Below are positions 36,548-45,106 of a stretch of 64,000 nucleotides of DNA, in pieces (positions within the stretch are counted from its first letter, which is position 1; every line of letters starts with the position of its first letter). This stretch comes from Litorivita pollutaquae (GTDB taxonomy: Bacteria > Pseudomonadota > Alphaproteobacteria > Rhodobacterales > Rhodobacteraceae). Where the stretch lies: NCBI RefSeq assembly GCF_003205515.1, contig NZ_KZ826489.1, forward strand, positions 1 to 64,000, given 5' to 3'. The position numbers were made by a program, and so were the translations under genes. The notes beneath the pieces are model-generated. The model was not told where the DNA came from and ran no database searches. It saw only the letters and a list, made by a program, of their open reading frames with translations.

Positions 36548-38245
36548 TCAGGCCCCCACCACCGTGACGCTATTGTTCGGGGCGACGGACACCGTACCCT
36601 GTTTGCGGATATGGCTTTCCACCACATCCCAAATTTGCGGACCTTCGGTGCCCTCATTGACGCTGGCCCAACCGGCGACTTGGTAAGTCTTGGCCGGATC
36701 AATCAATTCGCCTGTTTTGAGCAGGGTCATCTCGGAAATCCGTTCGCCTTGTTTCTTAGAGATATCAATGCGGTACCCCATGCCGCCGATCCGCACCATA
36801 TCGCCGCCCTGCTGGTAATAGGGATCGGTGTTAAAAAGGTTATCCGCCACGTCTTCGAGGATCACATGGATGAATTCGCCGGTCATTTCGCTACGGTAGG
36901 CCTTACCATAAGACATTGATGTCACGTTCCAAATGTCCTCGCGGGTGATATCCTGCCCCGGTAGGATCGACGGCCCCCAACGCACCCCCGGCGACATGGC
37001 GATATCGGCCTCGCGTTCGGACAAAAGCGCATCACAGATCAGATCATCCCAAGAGCCGTTAAAATTCCCACGCCGGTACAAAAGGCTGTCGGTCTGCCCG
37101 ATCACTTCAGAGAGTTGATCCGCATAGGGCGCGCGCTGTGCATCAATCAATGCGGCCACCTCTTTATCCGGTTCGATGACATCGGAAAAAATCGGGATCA
37201 ATTTATGTTTGAACCCCATCATCCGCCCGTCGCGCACATCCAGATCGACGCGGCTTACGAATTTGCCGTTCGAGCCCGACGCAATGATAATTGTCTCGCC
37301 CACCAGAACCGGTTCGGGCAATGCGTCATGGGTGTGCCCCGACAAGATCACGTCAATGCCGGTGACTTTTCCGGCCATTTTCTTGTCCACGTCAAAGCCG
37401 TTATGCGACAGGCAAACCACCAATTCGGCGCCTGCAGCGCGCACCTCGTCCACCATGCTTTGCATATGCGCGTCGCGGATGCCAAAGCTGTATTCAGGGA
37501 ACATCCAACCGGGGTTGGCGATGGGCATGTAGGGGAAGGCCTGCCCGATCACGGCAATTTTCACGCCGCCACGTTCGAACATTTTATAGGGTTTGAACAA
37601 TTCCGCCGGCTCATCCCATTCCGCATCGAAAATATTCTGCCCCAACGCCGCAAAGGGCAGCCCCTCAACAATCTCGTTCACCCGCTCCGATCCCAGCGTG
37701 AATTCCCAATGGAAAGTCATCGCATCGGGTTTGAGCGCGTTCATCACATTGACCATATCCTGGCCTTCGGTGTGGTGGCAGGTGTAGGAGCCGTGCCACG
37801 TATCACCGCCATCCAAGAGCAGCGCATCCGGGCGCGCCGCACGAATTTGGTTGATCACGGTGGCCACGCGGTCCATGCCCCCGACGCGTCCATAGGTGCC
37901 CGCCAACGCGGTGAAGTCATTGTAAGTCAACGCATAATGCGACGGCGATCCATCCTCGATACCATAGGCACGGCGGAAATCCGCACCGGTGACATGCGGC
38001 ATCTGACCCTTGGCCGCGCCAACGCCGATGTTGATCTCCGGCTCGCGAAAATAAATCGGTTTGAGCTGCGCGTGAATGTCGGTGACGTGGATCAGGCTGA
38101 CATTTCCGTAGGTGTCAAAGTCGAGAAGTTGATCTTGGGTGAGCGCCTGCTGCGCCGCCAAACGGCCCCAATTGCCAAACCCCGACGCGCCCACAAGCGC
38201 CGATGCAGCCATTCCGACTTGAAGAAAATCGCGGCGTGAAATCAT
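36548..38245 (-). CDS. soxB: SoxB, sulfate thiohydrolase
   Basis: 565 residues, the usual SoxB length. An N-terminal Tat-type signal (ISRRDFLQVGMAASALVGAS) is followed by a dinuclear manganese 5'-nucleotidase-type fold: LIHVTDIHAQLKPIY (metal ligands Asp/His), DALLLDGGDTWHGSYTCHHT, LGQNIFD and VDVILSGHTHDALPEP. It hydrolytically releases sulfate from SoxY-cysteine S-sulfonate. ATG 38245 has CGGAG nine bases upstream and matches the signal peptide; the frame extends 24 codons further without support. It is separated from soxA by a 188-base gap that holds several hairpins. Confidence 0.95.
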   Translation of the reverse strand: MISRRDFLQVGMAASALVGASGFGNWGRLAAQQALTQDQLLDFDTYGNVSLIHVTDIHAQLKPIYFREPEINIGVGAAKGQMPHVTGADFRRAYGIEDGSPSHYALTYNDFTALAGTYGRVGGMDRVATVINQIRAARPDALLLDGGDTWHGSYTCHHTEGQDMVNVMNALKPDAMTFHWEFTLGSERVNEIVEGLPFAALGQNIFDAEWDEPAELFKPYKMFERGGVKIAVIGQAFPYMPIANPGWMFPEYSFGIRDAHMQSMVDEVRAAGAELVVCLSHNGFDVDKKMAGKVTGIDVILSGHTHDALPEPVLVGETIIIASGSNGKFVSRVDLDVRDGRMMGFKHKLIPIFSDVIEPDKEVAALIDAQRAPYADQLSEVIGQTDSLLYRRGNFNGSWDDLICDALLSEREADIAMSPGVRWGPSILPGQDITREDIWNVTSMSYGKAYRSEMTGEFIHVILEDVADNLFNTDPYYQQGGDMVRIGGMGYRIDISKKQGERISEMTLLKTGELIDPAKTYQVAGWASVNEGTEGPQIWDVVESHIRKQGTVSVAPNNSVTVVGA

Positions 38246-38364
38246 ATCGACCGACTCCGAAAGGTTAAGAATATCCTGAACCGCCCGCGTGGATATGCGT
38301 GCAGCCTTGGCCGACATGGCCCATGGTGGTGGAGCATCGCCCCGATGTCATATTTCCGTCCCGT

Positions 38365-38422
38365 CCGCGCAATACACTTGCGCGGGTGTGCCGCGTGAGG
38401 GCGTACAATGACGCCCCCACGC
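38365..38422 (-). promoter_or_regulatory. Tandem hairpins between soxA and soxB
   Basis: CCGCGCAA/TTGCGCGG (38365-38372, 38378-38385) is a perfect 8-bp hairpin. GCGTG-A-GGGCGT pairs with ACGCCC-C-CACGC (about 38393-38422), 11 bp with one mismatch. A smaller CATCG/CGATG hairpin follows near 38336-38348. There is no U-run, so an RNA-processing or stability role is more likely than termination. Confidence 0.6.
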
Positions 38423-38433
38423 GCTCTTATGAT

Positions 38434-39303
38434 TTAGTTCCGCACCGAGGGTGCTTCGACCGACAATCCGTTGCCACGCGAGGCGACATAAAGCTCAAGC
38501 GCCACAAACTCGGGGCTTCCGGGTTTGAACGTCTCGGCGCGGGTATCGCGCACGCAACCTTTGAACCGCGCATGGGCTGTGTTCAGCTTGGTATTCTTCA
38601 AACGGTAAACCGGAAAGCCATTGATCTGACCTTGGCTCAAATGATCCGCACGGATCATGTTGCCATAGTTCTCTTCGTGGCAAGACGCACAAGACAGGTC
38701 GAGTTGACCCGTGCGGGTATAATAAAGCTCTTTGCCCTGCGCCCACATGCTTTCGGCCGGGCCATCAATCGCCACATCGACCGGCATCCCGCGCGATTGC
38801 AACGAAATCAAAGCCTCCATATTGGCCATTTTTCCCGATGTGTACCCATAGGGTTCGGCGCCCATTTGTTCCGTGCGGCAATCGTTGATTTGCATCACCA
38901 ATGTGCGCACTTCTTCGGCATTGTCATTCCACTTGGGATATTCCGCGCGCACGCCCTTCATCGATGTTTCGACGTCCTCGTGGCACGATGCACAAGATTT
39001 GCCCTCGGATCCGTCAACAGCGTTCCACTGATCCATGCCTTGATCGACAAAAATCATCCCCGGGTTATCGAAGTCGTCCATTTGGGTTTGCTGGGTTTCA
39101 TCGGCACGAAACAACCAACCGGAATAAATCGCATCCATGTTGGCCTCTTCCATATGCGCAGGAAGCGGGGCCTTGGTGACGATCTCGATCTCGCCATTGA
39201 TCACCAATTGCGCGTCTTCATCCGCCTGCGCCGCAGCGCCCCAAAGGGCCCCGCCTGCAAGGGTCAAAGCCAAAAGCGCCTTGGTGCTTGTTTGCTTGGT
39301 CAT
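38434..39303 (-). CDS. soxA: SoxA, c-type cytochrome subunit of SoxAX
   Basis: 289 residues. A signal peptide (ALLALTLAGGALWGAAAQA) precedes two heme-binding CXXCH motifs (GKSCASCHED and DLSCASCHEE), so it is the di-heme SoxA type of Paracoccus and Rhodovulum. The catalytic cysteine that becomes a persulfide and ligates the active heme is in FKGCVRDTRAE near residue 247. SoxAX couples thiosulfate to the SoxY cysteine. GGGAGGAAGACT lies before ATG 39303; the frame is open for 11 more codons. Confidence 0.95.
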   Translation of the reverse strand: MTKQTSTKALLALTLAGGALWGAAAQADEDAQLVINGEIEIVTKAPLPAHMEEANMDAIYSGWLFRADETQQTQMDDFDNPGMIFVDQGMDQWNAVDGSEGKSCASCHEDVETSMKGVRAEYPKWNDNAEEVRTLVMQINDCRTEQMGAEPYGYTSGKMANMEALISLQSRGMPVDVAIDGPAESMWAQGKELYYTRTGQLDLSCASCHEENYGNMIRADHLSQGQINGFPVYRLKNTKLNTAHARFKGCVRDTRAETFKPGSPEFVALELYVASRGNGLSVEAPSVRN

Positions 39304-39328
39304 AGTCTTCCTCCCTGAAGGCCGCCCA

Positions 39329-39658
39329 TTAGGCAATCGCCACCGATTTCATATCCTCATAGACCGACCCATCGTCGTCATACCATGTGAATTTGAAGTC
39401 CCCCGCTTCGGGCACGACGGCCTCGAATTCGAAATAGGGGTTGGTCGAAATCGCCGGTTCCATTTTGATATCAATCACCGACTGGCCGTTGAACTCACAG
39501 GTGAAGCGGTTGATGATCGAACGCGGAATGGCGGAGCCGTCCTTGTTCTTGCGTTGACCCGATTCCATCTTGTGGCTGATCAGGGTCTTGATTGTGACAG
39601 TTTCGCCAGCCGCCGCCGTTTTGGGGGCTTTGACGCGGGGTTTTACACCAGATGCCAT
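39329..39658 (-). CDS. soxZ: SoxZ, sulfur-carrier partner protein
   Basis: 109 residues, no signal peptide; it is exported with SoxY. SoxZ family segments: PRVKAPKTAAAGETVTIKTL, ISHKMESGQRKNKDGSAIPR and the C-terminal FKFTWYDDDGSVYEDMKSVA. It forms the SoxYZ heterodimer on which sulfur intermediates are carried. AGGAGAGATAAG precedes the ATG, 18 bases after the soxY stop. Confidence 0.95.
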   Translation of the reverse strand: MASGVKPRVKAPKTAAAGETVTIKTLISHKMESGQRKNKDGSAIPRSIINRFTCEFNGQSVIDIKMEPAISTNPYFEFEAVVPEAGDFKFTWYDDDGSVYEDMKSVAIA

Positions 39659-39676
39659 GGTCTTATCTCTCCTGAA

Positions 39677-40093
39677 TTAGCCGCCGCAGCCGCCGATGGT
39701 GACTTTCACGGTCGAGCTTGCGCGCGCAAAGCTGCCATCTTCCATTTTCGCAATCGCAACAACGTCTTGCGTACCGGCAAGGCGGATGCGTGTGCTGGCC
39801 GACCGGCTGCCTGCGAGGGGGCCGAAATTGAACGTCGCCACGCCCGGCGTGGGGTTGCCCGCCGCCAGGATCATGATCGATACCGCGCCTTCGGCGGATA
39901 CCGAAACCGGAACCGTATTGCCGTTTTCTGCGATTTCCGGTGCGGTCAATGTGACACCGCCTTCGGCCACGTCTGCCCCGCCGGTAAAGGCTGCAATCGC
40001 CTCGTCTGCCGCCGCCATCGCGCGCATTGGCAAAACCGTCAGCGCAGCAGCACCAAGCCCAAGGGCCAGTGTTTCGCGTCGTGAGAATTCCAT
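39677..40093 (-). CDS. soxY: SoxY, sulfur carrier with C-terminal cysteine
   Basis: 138 residues. The N terminus is a Tat signal (FSRRETLALGLGAAALTVLP), and the protein ends in the swinging-arm motif VTIGGCGG, whose cysteine carries the thiosulfate-derived sulfur through the cycle. ATG 40093 follows AAGGAGATAAAT; the open frame begins 11 codons earlier and overlaps soxX, which has no matching signal there. Partner of SoxZ. Confidence 0.96.
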   Translation of the reverse strand: MEFSRRETLALGLGAAALTVLPMRAMAAADEAIAAFTGGADVAEGGVTLTAPEIAENGNTVPVSVSAEGAVSIMILAAGNPTPGVATFNFGPLAGSRSASTRIRLAGTQDVVAIAKMEDGSFARASSTVKVTIGGCGG

Positions 40094-40122
40094 ATTTATC
40101 TCCTTAAGGTTCCCTGCCCTGA

Positions 40123-40599
40123 TCACTCGTCTTTGAGCGTCATCAGGAAGGCAATAACATCTTCGATCTGCGCCGCGCTGAGCAGCGGATCAAGCGGTCC
40201 CTCGGCGGCCTTGCCGGTGTAGGCATTGCCCGGGCGATTAAACCCGTCGACCTTATAATAGGCCGGCATCACCGAGCCTTCGAACGGCATTTTGGCATTC
40301 ACCAAAATCCCGCGCAGCTCGGCCTCGGAATAACGATCCCCGACCCCGTCAAGCAGTGGCCCGACCTCGCCGTGGAATGGCGCGTCCTTAAGCGCCGTCA
40401 CCTCATGGCAGGCGATGCAATTGCCCTGACCTTTGTCCTTCATAATCGCGGCACCATTGGCCGGATCGCCCGGCGCGCCGGTCAAGGATACGCCGACCGC
40501 ACCCTCGTCGAAGGTGACATCTGCGGGCGCGACCGGGTTGGCAAATGCCGCCCCCGATGCAACCAGCGTTGCCACCAGTGTAACTGTAGAAAGCCTCAT
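40123..40599 (-). CDS. soxX: SoxX, mono-heme c-type cytochrome
   Basis: 158 residues. A signal peptide (TLVATLVASGAAFANPVAPA) precedes one heme site, GNCIACHEVTAL, in a class I cytochrome fold ending SAAQIEDVIAFLMTLKDE. SoxX accepts electrons from SoxA during thiosulfate conjugation to SoxY. GGGAGGAAAC lies before ATG 40599. It is the first gene of the XYZABCD run; a repressor-type operator lies 82 bases upstream of its start. Confidence 0.94.
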   Translation of the reverse strand: MRLSTVTLVATLVASGAAFANPVAPADVTFDEGAVGVSLTGAPGDPANGAAIMKDKGQGNCIACHEVTALKDAPFHGEVGPLLDGVGDRYSEAELRGILVNAKMPFEGSVMPAYYKVDGFNRPGNAYTGKAAEGPLDPLLSAAQIEDVIAFLMTLKDE

Positions 40600-40680
40600 G
40601 TTTCCTCCCATGGCTATCGTTTCTCGGCTAGGATAGCTCCGTATACCGTAGTCCACATCATGTCCCCATGACAACTACAA

Positions 40681-40696
40681 ATTCACAATATTGAAT
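40681..40696. promoter_or_regulatory. ATTC-N8-GAAT operator upstream of soxX
   Basis: ATTCACAATATTGAAT has arms ATTCA/TGAAT and exactly fits the ATTC-N8-GAAT sequence published for the persulfide sensor SqrR. It lies in the soxW-soxX intergenic region, one of the two regions bound by SoxR in Paracoccus-type sox clusters. A second small dyad TCATG-N4-CATGA is at 40658-40671. Confidence 0.7.
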
Positions 40697-40833
40697 TTAC
40701 TTATATTTACCGCCCCGCATCTTCAGCAACATGCTGCGGCGGCATGCGGGGTCCCTTTACCCTTGGTCAAACACCCTCACTGCGGGCGCCCCTCGCAACC
40801 CCCAAAGACACTGGATCCATCCGCCCGCACGTT

Positions 40834-41400
40834 CTATTCGCCGCCGGTTTCCGCCAGTTTACGCGCATGATATTTCTGGAAGGTCTCCTCGCCCGCATAG
40901 CCTTTTTCCTTCACCCATGTCAGCAAATTAAGCGTGGTATGCTTGCCAAAGGCGCCCGGCACCTGTGCAACCGCGACCTGCGGCGCCGCGCCCTCGCCCA
41001 CCTCTTCGGGAAAAAACATCATCGTCGGGGTGAACATCAATCCCCATTTGCGCACCATGTCCTTTTCCGACAACGTCTCGCCATCGAAATCGGTCACCTC
41101 GACATCGCCATACATATTGATCTGGATGAAGAAGAAATTTTCTTTGATGTAAGAATCAATCGCAGGAATTGGAAAGACCTCTTCATGCATTTGAGTGCAG
41201 TAAATACACCCGCGCTGCTCGACGATCAAAGCGAGGCGCTTGCCTTCGGCATTGGCCTCTGCCAGATCCTCGCGCAGATCCTTGAAGGTGTCGCGCATCC
41301 AATCGGTTTTGTGCAACCCGTCGTCGCCAAGCGTGCCCGCCAGCACCGGCAGCGCCGACAGCATAAGCGCCGCGCCCGTCATCATTATCCGTTTCATCAT
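40834..41400 (-). CDS. soxW: SoxW, periplasmic thioredoxin
   Basis: 188 residues. A signal peptide (MKRIMMTGAALMLSALPVLA) is followed by a thioredoxin fold with active site RGCIYCTQM (about residues 63-71) and cis-proline loop GLMFTPTMMFF. SoxW receives reducing power from the membrane protein SoxV and keeps Sox proteins such as SoxY in the reduced, active state. AGGAGGAGGGAAG precedes ATG 41400. soxV lies 48 bases upstream. Confidence 0.92.
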   Translation of the reverse strand: MMKRIMMTGAALMLSALPVLAGTLGDDGLHKTDWMRDTFKDLREDLAEANAEGKRLALIVEQRGCIYCTQMHEEVFPIPAIDSYIKENFFFIQINMYGDVEVTDFDGETLSEKDMVRKWGLMFTPTMMFFPEEVGEGAAPQVAVAQVPGAFGKHTTLNLLTWVKEKGYAGEETFQKYHARKLAETGGE

Positions 41401-41448
41401 CTTCCCTCCTCCTGCGCGCCGCGCGCCTACGTCCTGCCCCAACGGGGT

Positions 41449-42186
41449 CTAACCAAGAGTGCCAAAGCTCGGAAACCACTCAATCATTTTCTGCGCGATA
41501 TAGTTCACGCTATTGGTGGCAATCAGCAGGGCAAACACAATCAGCATCACCCCCATCGCCTTTTCCACATAGGCCATATAACGCCGGTTACGCGCCAGCC
41601 AATTCAGGAACGGTTTGGCAAACATCGCCGCCACCACAAACGGCGCGGTCATCGCCAAGCCGTAGACCAACAACAACGTCCCGCCGCGCCACAAATCCCC
41701 CATCCCCGAGGCCACCATCAAGATCGACGCCAAGGCCGGCCCGACGCAGGGGGTCCAACCGAATCCAAAGGCCAAGCCCATCACATAGGCGCCCAACACC
41801 GTGGTCGGTTCGGATTTACTCTCGATCCGCGCCTCGCGGTAAAACAACCCGATCTTAAAAACGCCCAAAAAATGCAGCCCGAACAACAGCAACACCGCCG
41901 CCGCAACATAGCTCAACGGTTGCTTCCACTGCGCAAAAGCCTGCCCCAAAGCGGTCGCACCGAGGCCGAGCAGCACAAAAATCGTCGTCACCCCAAAGGC
42001 GAAGAAAACCGACGACGCGATCAATCGCCGTTGCGTGCGCGGCGACACCCCGCCTTCGCTGCGCAGTTCTGCCATCGACGTGCCCGCCATATAGCACAGG
42101 TAAAACGGCACCATCGGCAAGATACAGGGGGTGAAAAACGACAAAAGCCCCGCGAGCGCCGCACCGGCATAAGTGATTTCGAGCAT
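41449..42186 (-). CDS. soxV: SoxV, CcdA-type thiol-electron transporter
   Basis: 245 residues with six helices. The two redox cysteines of the CcdA/DsbD membrane domain are in FFTPCILPMVPFYLC and FGFGWTPCVGPALAS. It passes electrons from cytoplasmic thioredoxin across the membrane to SoxW. AAGGAGGCTCC lies directly before ATG 42186. It is the first gene of the minus-strand run, divergent from soxS. Confidence 0.93.
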   Translation of the reverse strand: MLEITYAGAALAGLLSFFTPCILPMVPFYLCYMAGTSMAELRSEGGVSPRTQRRLIASSVFFAFGVTTIFVLLGLGATALGQAFAQWKQPLSYVAAAVLLLFGLHFLGVFKIGLFYREARIESKSEPTTVLGAYVMGLAFGFGWTPCVGPALASILMVASGMGDLWRGGTLLLVYGLAMTAPFVVAAMFAKPFLNWLARNRRYMAYVEKAMGVMLIVFALLIATNSVNYIAQKMIEWFPSFGTLG

Positions 42187-42202
42187 GGAGCCTCCTTGAG
42201 TC

Positions 42203-42252
42203 ATTCACACATTCACATTATGTTGTGCGTAAACTGACAGTCAATCACAACA
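42203..42252. promoter_or_regulatory. Operator-like elements between soxV and soxS
   Basis: ATTCACA occurs twice in tandem (42203-42209 and 42211-42217), the same 7-mer that begins the operator at 40681. Beside it is a 32-bp dyad: TGTTGTG (42221-42227) and CACAACA (42246-42252) flank the inner palindrome ACTGACAGT (42233-42241) on nearly the same centre. This is the soxS-soxV region bound by SoxR in related clusters. Confidence 0.6.
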
Positions 42253-42277
42253 CGACATCGCAAAGACCACAGCCCTT

Positions 42278-42709
42278 ATGCGCGCCGCCCTTTACCTTGC
42301 CAAGACACCACCGCCGCAGCCCCTGTCCGGGGGGCTGCGCAGGCTCTTGCGCCACGGCATCGCGGCGGTCGCGGCGGCCTTCCTATGGGGCGGCGGCGCA
42401 ACGGCAGACGCGGCGGAACTGCTGATGGTGGATCGTCCCGGATGCCCCTATTGCATCGAATGGGAGGATAAAATCGGTCCGATCTATCCCAAATCAGCGG
42501 CCGGAATATTCGCGCCGCTGCGTCATATCGACATCTCGGATCTACCACCGAAAGACATCACACTTACCCGCAGCGTCGCCTTCACCCCGACCTTTCTATT
42601 GATCGAGGATGCACGTGAAATCGGCCGCATCGAAGGCTACCCCGGCGAGGATTTTTTTTGGGGCCTGCTCGAAAAAATGTTGCGGGAGGAAACGGATTTT
42701 GACGGGTGA
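42278..42709 (+). CDS. soxS: SoxS, periplasmic thioredoxin-like protein
   Basis: 143 residues. A hydrophobic N-terminal export segment (LRRLLRHGIAAVAAAFLWGG) is followed by the redox site VDRPGCPYCIEWEDKIGP and a thioredoxin-like core with cis-proline AFTPTFLLIED. In Paracoccus SoxS is needed to keep the Sox system active, probably by reducing SoxY. No clear ribosome site precedes ATG 42278, so the exact start is uncertain. It is the first gene of the divergent soxS-soxR-soxT run. Confidence 0.85.
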   Translation: MRAALYLAKTPPPQPLSGGLRRLLRHGIAAVAAAFLWGGGATADAAELLMVDRPGCPYCIEWEDKIGPIYPKSAAGIFAPLRHIDISDLPPKDITLTRSVAFTPTFLLIEDAREIGRIEGYPGEDFFWGLLEKMLREETDFDG

Positions 42710-42875
42710 CACCTGCACCCTAAAGGCGCCGTAACATTGCAGACTGCGCACGAAATTGAGCCGCAGACGTTAACAACATGGCCCAAAGGCCCCATAATGG
42801 CGCAAAACGCACCAAAGAGAGCGCCGCGGCAAACGGCCCACACCGATGCCGCCGCAAACCAACGAGGACCGGATC

Positions 42876-43217
42876 ATGGGATTGCCCATCATCAACGACA
42901 CCATCACCGAAGCGGAAATGGACCGCATCGTCGAAAGCGCCACTGACGCTTCGAATTTCCTCAAAGCGGTGAGCCATGAAGGCCGCTTGATGATTCTGTG
43001 CCATTTGGTCACCGGCGAAAAATCCGTGACCGAGCTCGAAGAGCTGCTCTCGGCGCGGCAGGCTGCTGTCAGCCAACAGCTCTCGCGCTTGCGTCTTGAA
43101 GGTCTGGTCATCCCGCGCCGCGAGGGAAAGGCGATCTATTATCGCTTGGCGGATGACCGCCCCAAACGCATACTGGAATTGGTGTATGAGCTATTTTGCG
43201 ACACCGGCGACAAGTGA
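42876..43217 (+). CDS. soxR: SoxR, ArsR-family persulfide-responsive repressor
   Basis: 113 residues, a winged helix-turn-helix of the ArsR/SmtB fold (SVTELEELLSARQAAVSQQL; wing REGKAIYYRL). The two cysteines Cys42 (LMILCHLV) and Cys108 (YELFCDTG) fall at the positions used by SqrR (41 and 107) and BigR, where sulfane sulfur forms a tetrasulfide bridge and releases DNA. GAGGACCGGATC gives a ribosome site for ATG 42876, preferred over the ATG 30 bases upstream. It probably represses the sox genes at the two operator regions at 40.7 and 42.2 kb. Confidence 0.92.
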   Translation: MGLPIINDTITEAEMDRIVESATDASNFLKAVSHEGRLMILCHLVTGEKSVTELEELLSARQAAVSQQLSRLRLEGLVIPRREGKAIYYRLADDRPKRILELVYELFCDTGDK

Positions 43218-43273
43218 TCGCCGCCGCAGCACGAGACACATGACCGCAAGGCATTGACTGGGGAGGATCTGCC

Positions 43274-44332
43274 ATGCTTGAACCCGCGAGCGACGCGCTG
43301 ATGGTGACATTGGTCGGCCTTTTCGGCGGCATCCTGTTGGGGCTTGCGGCGCGATTGGGCCGGTTTTGCACGATGGGCGCGATCGAAGATCTGCTGTACG
43401 GTGGATCGGACCGGCGAATGCGCATGTATATCCTCGCCATCGGCGGCGCGATCACCGGCAGTTTCGCACTGCAATCTTTGGGGCTTTTTGACCCCACCGG
43501 CTCCTATTACCTATCGATCCGCTTCATGCCACTGGCCGCGATTATCGGCGGGCTGTTGTTCGGCTATGGCATGGCCTTGGCGGGGAACTGCGGATACGGA
43601 TGTATCGCCCGATTGGGCGGCGGCGACCTACGCGCTTTTGTTATCGTTCTGGTCATCGGTGTGTCGGCCTACTGGACGCTGATGGGCCCGCTGGCCATCC
43701 TGCGCAACCGGTTGTTTATACAAGAGGATGTGACATCGGACTTACCGCCGGGGCTGGCGCATCTGTTCTCCGAAATGTTGGGACTACCTGTGCCGGTGAT
43801 CGGACTGTTTTTGGGACTGGTGATCTGTATCGGCGCCCTCGCCAATCGCGGCTTTCTGCGCGATCCTAAAGGCATTTTTTGGTCCCTCGTCGTCAGCGCC
43901 GCCATCGTGTCGGGGTGGGCCGGCAGTTTTCACGTCGCCACCACCGGATTTAGCGACCTGCCCGTTGTCTCGCACAGCTTCTCCGCCCCGGTTGGCGAAA
44001 GCCTGCTCTACGTCATGACCGGCAGCGCCCGCGCGCCCTCTTTCGCGGTCGGCTCGGTTATAGGCGTGGCGCTTGGCGCCTTCATCGGCTCCCTCATCAA
44101 AGGCCACTTCCGATGGGAGGCCTGCGATGATCCGCGCGAATTGCGCCGCCAGATCATCGGCGCAACGTTGATGGGCATCGGTGCGGTTCTGGCGATGGGC
44201 TGCACCATCGGTCAGGGGCTTTCGGCCTTTTCGGTGTTGGCCTTCTCCGCGCCGTTGACCTTTGCCGCGATTTTCGCGGGCGCAGCGTTGGGATTGCGGC
44301 AACTCATCACCGGATTTCAACCCGCCCAATAA
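43274..44332 (+). CDS. soxT: SoxT, YeeE/YedE-family sulfur-compound transporter
   Basis: 352 residues and about ten helices; the full-length, fused form of the family, unlike the split pair at 9.5 kb. Conserved cysteines line the path: RLGRFCTMGAIEDLL (about 35), LAGNCGYGCIARLGGGDLRA and AMGCTIGQGLSAFSVL. Relatives (TsuA, SoxT) import thiosulfate; some SoxT proteins also take part in sulfur signalling to SoxR. GGGGAGGATCTGCC precedes the ATG. It sits 56 bases after soxR. Confidence 0.88.
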   Translation: MLEPASDALMVTLVGLFGGILLGLAARLGRFCTMGAIEDLLYGGSDRRMRMYILAIGGAITGSFALQSLGLFDPTGSYYLSIRFMPLAAIIGGLLFGYGMALAGNCGYGCIARLGGGDLRAFVIVLVIGVSAYWTLMGPLAILRNRLFIQEDVTSDLPPGLAHLFSEMLGLPVPVIGLFLGLVICIGALANRGFLRDPKGIFWSLVVSAAIVSGWAGSFHVATTGFSDLPVVSHSFSAPVGESLLYVMTGSARAPSFAVGSVIGVALGAFIGSLIKGHFRWEACDDPRELRRQIIGATLMGIGAVLAMGCTIGQGLSAFSVLAFSAPLTFAAIFAGAALGLRQLITGFQPAQ

Positions 44333-44497
44333 CGCGAAGGACACGACATAACCGCAAGGCGATATTCGATAATTTCGCCACGGCCGCGCAGCAATTCACA
44401 GCCGCGCGTCGCGCCCCCTTGGCGCGGCCCCGCCCCTTGCCTATAACACCCGCAAAAGCGCGGCCTCCCGCGCCCGCTCAAGTCAAAGGATGGCGAT

Positions 44498-45085
44498 ATG
44501 CGCAGCGCAAAGATCACGCGGACCACCGCCGAAACCGAGATCACCGTCGAGATTAATCTTGACGGCACCGGCGTCTATGACAACCAAACCGGCGTTGGGT
44601 TTTTCGACCATATGCTCGATCAATTGGCGCGCCACTCCTTGATGGATATGACCGTGCGCGCCAAGGGCGATTATCACATCGATGATCACCACACCGTCGA
44701 AGACACCGGCATCGCATTGGGCCAAGCATTGACCAAAGCGCTCGGCGATAAAAAGGGCATCGTGCGCTATGGCGCGTGCCTTTTGCCAATGGATGACGCC
44801 TTGGTGCGGGCGGCGCTTGACCTGTCGGCGCGGCCATTTCTGGTTTGGAATGTTGATCTGCCCACCGCGAAAATCGGCGCCTTCGATACCGAGTTGGTCC
44901 GCGAGTTTTTCCAAGCCTTCTCGACCCATGGCGGCATCACCTTGCACATCGACCAATTGCACGGAATCAACAGCCACCACATCGCCGAAGCCGCATTCAA
45001 GGCCGTCGCCCGCGCCCTGCGCGATGCGTTGGAAACCGATCCGCGCAAAGCAGATGCCATTCCCTCGACCAAAGGCGCGCTCTGA
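44498..45085 (+). CDS. hisB: Imidazoleglycerol-phosphate dehydratase
   Basis: 195 residues, monofunctional HisB. The manganese-binding repeats are [16 protein letters not shown] with [16 protein letters not shown] (HHTVED) and the second set [20 protein letters not shown]. It catalyses the sixth step of histidine synthesis. AAAGGATGGCGAT precedes the ATG. hisH follows after 21 bases. Confidence 0.97.
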   Translation: MRSAKITRTTAETEITVEINLDGTGVYDNQTGVGFFDHMLDQLARHSLMDMTVRAKGDYHIDDHHTVEDTGIALGQALTKALGDKKGIVRYGACLLPMDDALVRAALDLSARPFLVWNVDLPTAKIGAFDTELVREFFQAFSTHGGITLHIDQLHGINSHHIAEAAFKAVARALRDALETDPRKADAIPSTKGAL

Positions 45086-45106
45086 GCCGCAGACCGGAGA
45101 GACCCC

